Shown here piece after piece: positions 6,955 through 8,976 of a DNA stretch of 8,976 bases (position 1 is its first letter; the number at the start of each line of letters is the position of its first letter). Location of the stretch: positions 1-8,976 of the forward strand of contig JAQVZK010000079.1 in the NCBI GenBank assembly GCA_028708195.1. The letters run 5' to 3'. The stretch is from Desulfovibrio sp. (GTDB lineage: Bacteria; Desulfobacterota; Desulfovibrionia; Desulfovibrionales; Desulfovibrionaceae). Both the position numbers and the translations under genes were made by a program. The notes under the pieces were generated by a model, which had not been told where the DNA came from, ran no database searches, and saw only the letters and a list, made by a program, of their open reading frames with translations.

Positions 6955-7886
6955 ATCTGGCTCCGGGGGTGGAATTGACGGTGGATGCCGCGCAGGCGCT
7001 CTGCCTGAACATGGGTATAGATTTCTGTGGCACTGATGTCGGCATGCCCCAGCAGCAGTTGTACGGCCCTCAGGTCAGCACCGCCTTCGAGCAGATGCGT
7101 AGCAAAGGAATGGCGAAAGGTGTGTGGTGAAATGGGACGACGAATATGGGCTTCAAGCGCGTATTTTTTTACCATTTTCCAGATATACTGCCGGGTAAGC
7201 GCCCGGCCGGAACGGTTGACGAAAAGCTGGTTGCCTGTGGGAGAAAACGCCGGACGCCAATGGCTGATATAGTCTTCAAGCAGGCGCTGCATGAAGTCGT
7301 GCAGAGGCACAAGCCTTTCCTTGGCTCCCTTGCCAAACACGCGCACCAGACCGCGCTGCAGGTCAAGGTCCGGCACACACAGGCCGCAAAGTTCTGATAC
7401 GCGTAAGCCTGCAGCATAAAGCAGCTCAAGCATACAGCGGTCACGCTGGCCGCCGCGTTCACGCATATCAGGTTGGGCCAGCATGTTTTCCATTTCTTCA
7501 CGGCTCAAGACTTCTGGCAGGTGTTGTGGCAGCTTGGGGTTGTCCATCAACTGGGCGGGGTTGACCTTGATGACACCCTCTTGCAAGGCGAAATCAAAGA
7601 AAGCCCTCAGGGCTGACAAGCGCCTTGCCAGTGTACGCCCAGTATTTTGACGAGCCCGCAGCCATGCGAGATAAAGAAAAATCTCCTGCTCGTCAGGCTT
7701 GGGCGACAATGAAGCGCCGTCGGCCAGCTCCTGACGAAAAAGGAAAAAATTTTCAAGGTCCTGGCTGTAGGAAAGAACCGTTTGTGGCGACAACCCCCTT
7801 TGGGCCAAAAGATGGTCCTGCCACAAGGGCAACAGGGTGGCCAATGGGCAGGGAGAAACAGATAGGGGCAGTGCGGTTTCAGTCAT
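6951..7886 (-). CDS. xerD: Site-specific tyrosine recombinase XerD
   Basis: XerC/XerD-type recombinases resolve chromosome dimers at dif with FtsK. The 311-residue protein has an N-terminal SAM-like core-binding domain (about 14-110) and a catalytic domain (about 125-300). The catalytic residues are all present: Arg162 in AAGLRVSEL, Lys186 in GKGAKERLVPL, His255 and Arg258 in SPHTFRHSFATHLL, His281 in LLLGHADIS and the nucleophile Tyr290 in EIYTHVQAERLR. The ending AERLRGIHRQFHPR closely resembles E. coli XerD (ERLRQLHQQHHPR), as does PKLPQHLPEVLS, which favours XerD over XerC. The ATG at 7886 has only a distant AAGGCGG (13 nt) as Shine-Dalgarno. The gene is probably the first of the minus-strand block and is coupled by a GTGA overlap to the fusion enzyme. 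No dif-like site was recognised nearby. Confidence 0.94.
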   Translation of the reverse strand: MTETALPLSVSPCPLATLLPLWQDHLLAQRGLSPQTVLSYSQDLENFFLFRQELADGASLSPKPDEQEIFLYLAWLRARQNTGRTLARRLSALRAFFDFALQEGVIKVNPAQLMDNPKLPQHLPEVLSREEMENMLAQPDMRERGGQRDRCMLELLYAAGLRVSELCGLCVPDLDLQRGLVRVFGKGAKERLVPLHDFMQRLLEDYISHWRPAFSPTGNQLFVNRSGRALTRQYIWKMVKKYALEAHIRRPISPHTFRHSFATHLLEGGADLRAVQLLLGHADISATEIYTHVQAERLRGIHRQFHPRSQM

Positions 7887-8163
7887 GGGTTCATGCTAGC
7901 CGCCTTGGGCCTTGCGAGCAAGTTTTTTGCAACCACTACGGCTGGATGCATGCCAGAGGCCGCTTTTAATCCTGATTAGCGCATGCTACGAGCTTGAATG
8001 CCGCGCCGAGGCTGCCGCCGCATGCCACTTGAGCGATTATTTTGCGACGGTAACTTGCCTGAAGGCGCGGACTTTGTGAACTCTAACGGTATGGGCTCCG
8101 AACACTGCTGAGGGTCAGACGAGTGTCTTTAACAGACTGAAAAATAAAAGTTTTAGGGGGACG

Positions 8164-8242
8164 GGAGGAGGGGAGAAGACCCTTTTATAAAAGGGGGGCT
8201 CTCCCCCACAAAGCTCTTCCAAATCCAAAAGGGTCCTCCTCC
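8164..8242 (+). repeat. G/C-rich palindromic element in the folK leader, with alternative folds
   Basis: The core CCCTTTTATAAAAGGG (8180-8195) is a perfect 16-bp palindrome flanked by GGGGAGA (8170-8176) and TCTCCCC (8200-8206), giving one hairpin (8170-8206). The same left half can instead pair further away: ACCCTTTT (8179-8186) with AAAAGGGT (8227-8234), and GGAGGAGG (8164-8171) with CCTCCTCC (8235-8242), leaving GGGGG/CCCCC as an inner stem. The two folds exclude each other. Neither is followed by a T-run on the plus strand. On the minus strand AAAACTTTTATTTTT occurs some 10 bases beyond, so a terminator facing xerD is conceivable. From memory, similar G-rich palindromes are scattered between genes in Desulfovibrio, so this may be a dispersed repeat rather than a folK-specific regulator. 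Confidence 0.55.
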
Positions 8243-8246
8243 AAAA

Positions 8247-8253
8247 AGAAGGA
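8247..8253 (+). promoter_or_regulatory. Ribosome binding site of folK
   Basis: AGAAGGA lies 12 nt before the ATG at 8266, somewhat farther than ideal. It is the only plausible Shine-Dalgarno for this start, and it begins 4 nt after the palindromic element ends, so both folds leave it formally unpaired. Confidence 0.5.
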
Positions 8254-8265
8254 ATAATCACGCAC

Positions 8266-8775
8266 ATGACTGAAGATTATCAGGTTTTTGTAAGCTTGGG
8301 CTCCAACAGCGGCGATGCAGAAAATATGCTTGAACTGGCCTGTCAGGCTTTGGCCAGGCTGCCCCACGCACGCCTTCAGGCAGCATCGCCCGTTTACAGC
8401 ACTGCACCGCAGGATTATGCCGATCAGCCCTGGTTTTTAAATCAGGTGGTTGCACTTGCTGCAGGCCCTCAATGGCGGCCATGCTCTTTTGTGGATGCCC
8501 TGCTTGAGCTTGAAGCCGGGCTTGGCCGTGTGCGCAGCGCAGACCCTGCCCTGCGTTATGGCCCAAGGGCCATTGACGCGGACCTGCTACTTTTTGGAGA
8601 GGAGAAGAGCAGTGATGTCCACTGTCTTGTGCCGCACCCTCGCCTCACACAGCGCGCCTTTGCCCTGGTGCCGCTGCTGGACATCGCCCCTGACATCATG
8701 ATCGACGGTATTTCGGCTGCAACGTGGCTTTCTCGCCTGCGGTATGTGAAGGGCGGGCAAAGAATTTCTCAGTGA
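8266..8775 (+). CDS. folK: 2-amino-4-hydroxy-6-hydroxymethyldihydropteridine pyrophosphokinase (HPPK)
   Basis: HPPK transfers pyrophosphate from ATP to 6-hydroxymethyl-7,8-dihydropterin, the step before dihydropteroate synthase in folate synthesis; it is cytoplasmic. The 169-residue protein is a normal-length single domain. It shows VSLGSNSGD (9-17) at the N-terminus, SPVYSTAP (41-48), WFLNQVV with the pterin-contacting Asn59 (56-62), LLELEAGLGRVR (79-90) and the family signature RYGPRAIDADLLLFG (97-111), whose Asp104 and Asp106 match the Mg-binding Asp95 and Asp97 of E. coli HPPK and whose Arg101 matches Arg92. LVPHPRLTQRAFALVPL (121-137) completes the fold. No other folate gene is in the window. 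It is transcribed away from xerD, and a small membrane protein gene follows after 111 bp. Confidence 0.96.
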   Translation: MTEDYQVFVSLGSNSGDAENMLELACQALARLPHARLQAASPVYSTAPQDYADQPWFLNQVVALAAGPQWRPCSFVDALLELEAGLGRVRSADPALRYGPRAIDADLLLFGEEKSSDVHCLVPHPRLTQRAFALVPLLDIAPDIMIDGISAATWLSRLRYVKGGQRISQ

Positions 8776-8807
8776 CGTGAAGCGCTCTCTGTGATAGCGT
8801 TTGCAAC

Positions 8808-8832
8808 GGCTTGCAGGCAGATTGCCGAAGCC
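8808..8832 (+). other. Stem-loop downstream of folK
   Basis: GGCTT (8808-8812) pairs with AAGCC (8828-8832), and inside it GGCA (8816-8819) pairs with TGCC (8823-8826) around a 3-nt loop. No T-run follows (ATAAACTCC), so it is not a classical terminator. It may be an mRNA 3' or processing stem between folK and the next gene. Confidence 0.35.
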
Positions 8833-8872
8833 ATAAACTCCAGTGAATTCGGCGCTGTGTTCACACAGGTCT

Positions 8873-8878
8873 AAGGAG
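8873..8878 (+). promoter_or_regulatory. Ribosome binding site of the small membrane protein gene
   Basis: AAGGAG lies 8 nt before the ATG at 8887. A nearer ATG at 8880 is only 1 nt away and opens a 22-codon frame that stops, so the Shine-Dalgarno selects 8887. Confidence 0.75.
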
Positions 8879-8886
8879 CATGACTG

Positions 8887-8976
8887 ATGTGGAAATGGCT
8901 TATTTTGATCTTGGCGGTGTATGCCCTGTATCGTCTTTTCGCCAATGATGTGCTTAAGAGGAAAAAGGAAAGCAAG
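8887..8976 (+). CDS. Small membrane-anchored protein, N-terminal fragment
   Basis: The first 30 codons are in the window and the frame is still open at the right edge. The start MWKWLILILAVYALYRLF is a single hydrophobic helix of about 15-18 residues. A basic stretch follows (KRKKESK), which by the positive-inside rule suggests that the C-terminal part stays in the cytoplasm. The ATG has a strong Shine-Dalgarno with 8-nt spacing. From memory, short proteins with a one-helix anchor, a charged linker and a small metal-binding tail (PP0621-like) begin this way, but the diagnostic part lies outside the window, so I give no function. It may be co-transcribed with folK. Confidence 0.75.
   Translation, partial: MWKWLILILAVYALYRLFANDVLKRKKESK

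Larger units (their letters stand above)
7887..8265. other. 379-bp divergent intergenic region between xerD and folK
   Basis: No convincing gene or RNA gene is seen. The left part (7900-7970) holds small stems: CTTGC/GCAAG at 7911-7922 followed by six T on the plus strand, and CGGCTGG/CCA-gag-GCCG at 7939-7962. A 37-codon plus-strand frame (7998-8111) has no Shine-Dalgarno. The right part (about 8150-8245) is a purine-rich then pyrimidine-rich palindromic element described separately. The promoters of xerD and folK should lie here, but I could not identify a good -35/-10 pair for either. Confidence 0.7.

Noticed and set aside
6951..7886. Phage or integron integrase, meaning a mobile element
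   Set aside because: The catalytic and C-terminal sequence is that of housekeeping XerD, it is embedded in housekeeping genes, and there are no attachment repeats or phage genes nearby.
7911..7928. CTTGC/GCAAG stem followed by six T on the plus strand, as a terminator
   Set aside because: The stem is at most five pairs with a minimal loop, and no plus-strand gene lies upstream to terminate; it sits just before the divergent xerD.
7887..8265. tRNA or known riboswitch (for example THF) in the xerD-folK spacer
   Set aside because: No cloverleaf with a GGTTCRA arm and acceptor pairing could be built, and the conserved folate-riboswitch segments are absent.

Overview
The window looks like ordinary chromosomal DNA from a Desulfovibrio-type sulfate reducer (Desulfovibrionaceae). 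This is inferred from the gene order (xerD, a DHH-CBS-nucleotidyltransferase fusion, a HIT protein, a LapA-like membrane protein, mutS), from the protein sequences, and from a G/C-rich palindromic intergenic element of a style I associate with these genomes. I could not run a search, so the assignment rests on recognition only. No phage gene, transposase, CRISPR array, tRNA or rRNA is visible.

Layout. Positions 1-7886 are a block of minus-strand genes, read here in transcription order. xerD (7886-6951) overlaps by GTGA the 901-residue fusion protein (6954-4249), which joins a DHH phosphoesterase, two CBS domains and a class II tRNA nucleotidyltransferase/poly(A) polymerase. After 168 bp comes a HIT-family protein (4080-3547). 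After another 168 bp comes a small two-helix membrane protein with a LapA-like domain (3378-2947). After 107 bp with a 9-bp inverted repeat comes mutS (2839-53). The mutS stop is buried in the start of a last gene (60 to beyond 1) that looks like a DUF1992/DnaJ-C28-type protein. Positions 7887-8265 form a divergent 379-bp spacer with no convincing gene; it carries a G/C-rich element with two mutually exclusive RNA folds. From 8266 the plus strand holds folK (8266-8775), then a strong ribosome binding site and the first 30 codons of a small membrane-anchored protein (8887-8976) cut by the window edge.

The minus-strand block is mostly genome and RNA maintenance: chromosome dimer resolution (XerD), tRNA or RNA 3'-end synthesis (the fusion), nucleotide hydrolysis or transfer (HIT) and mismatch repair (MutS). 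folK is a folate-biosynthesis gene on the opposite strand. The tight couplings are xerD-fusion (4-bp overlap) and mutS-DUF1992 (8-bp overlap with its own good Shine-Dalgarno). The other junctions are loose. I see no undescribed defence or mobile system. The observations most worth a second look are the intact multi-domain fusion enzyme and the alternative-fold leader of folK.
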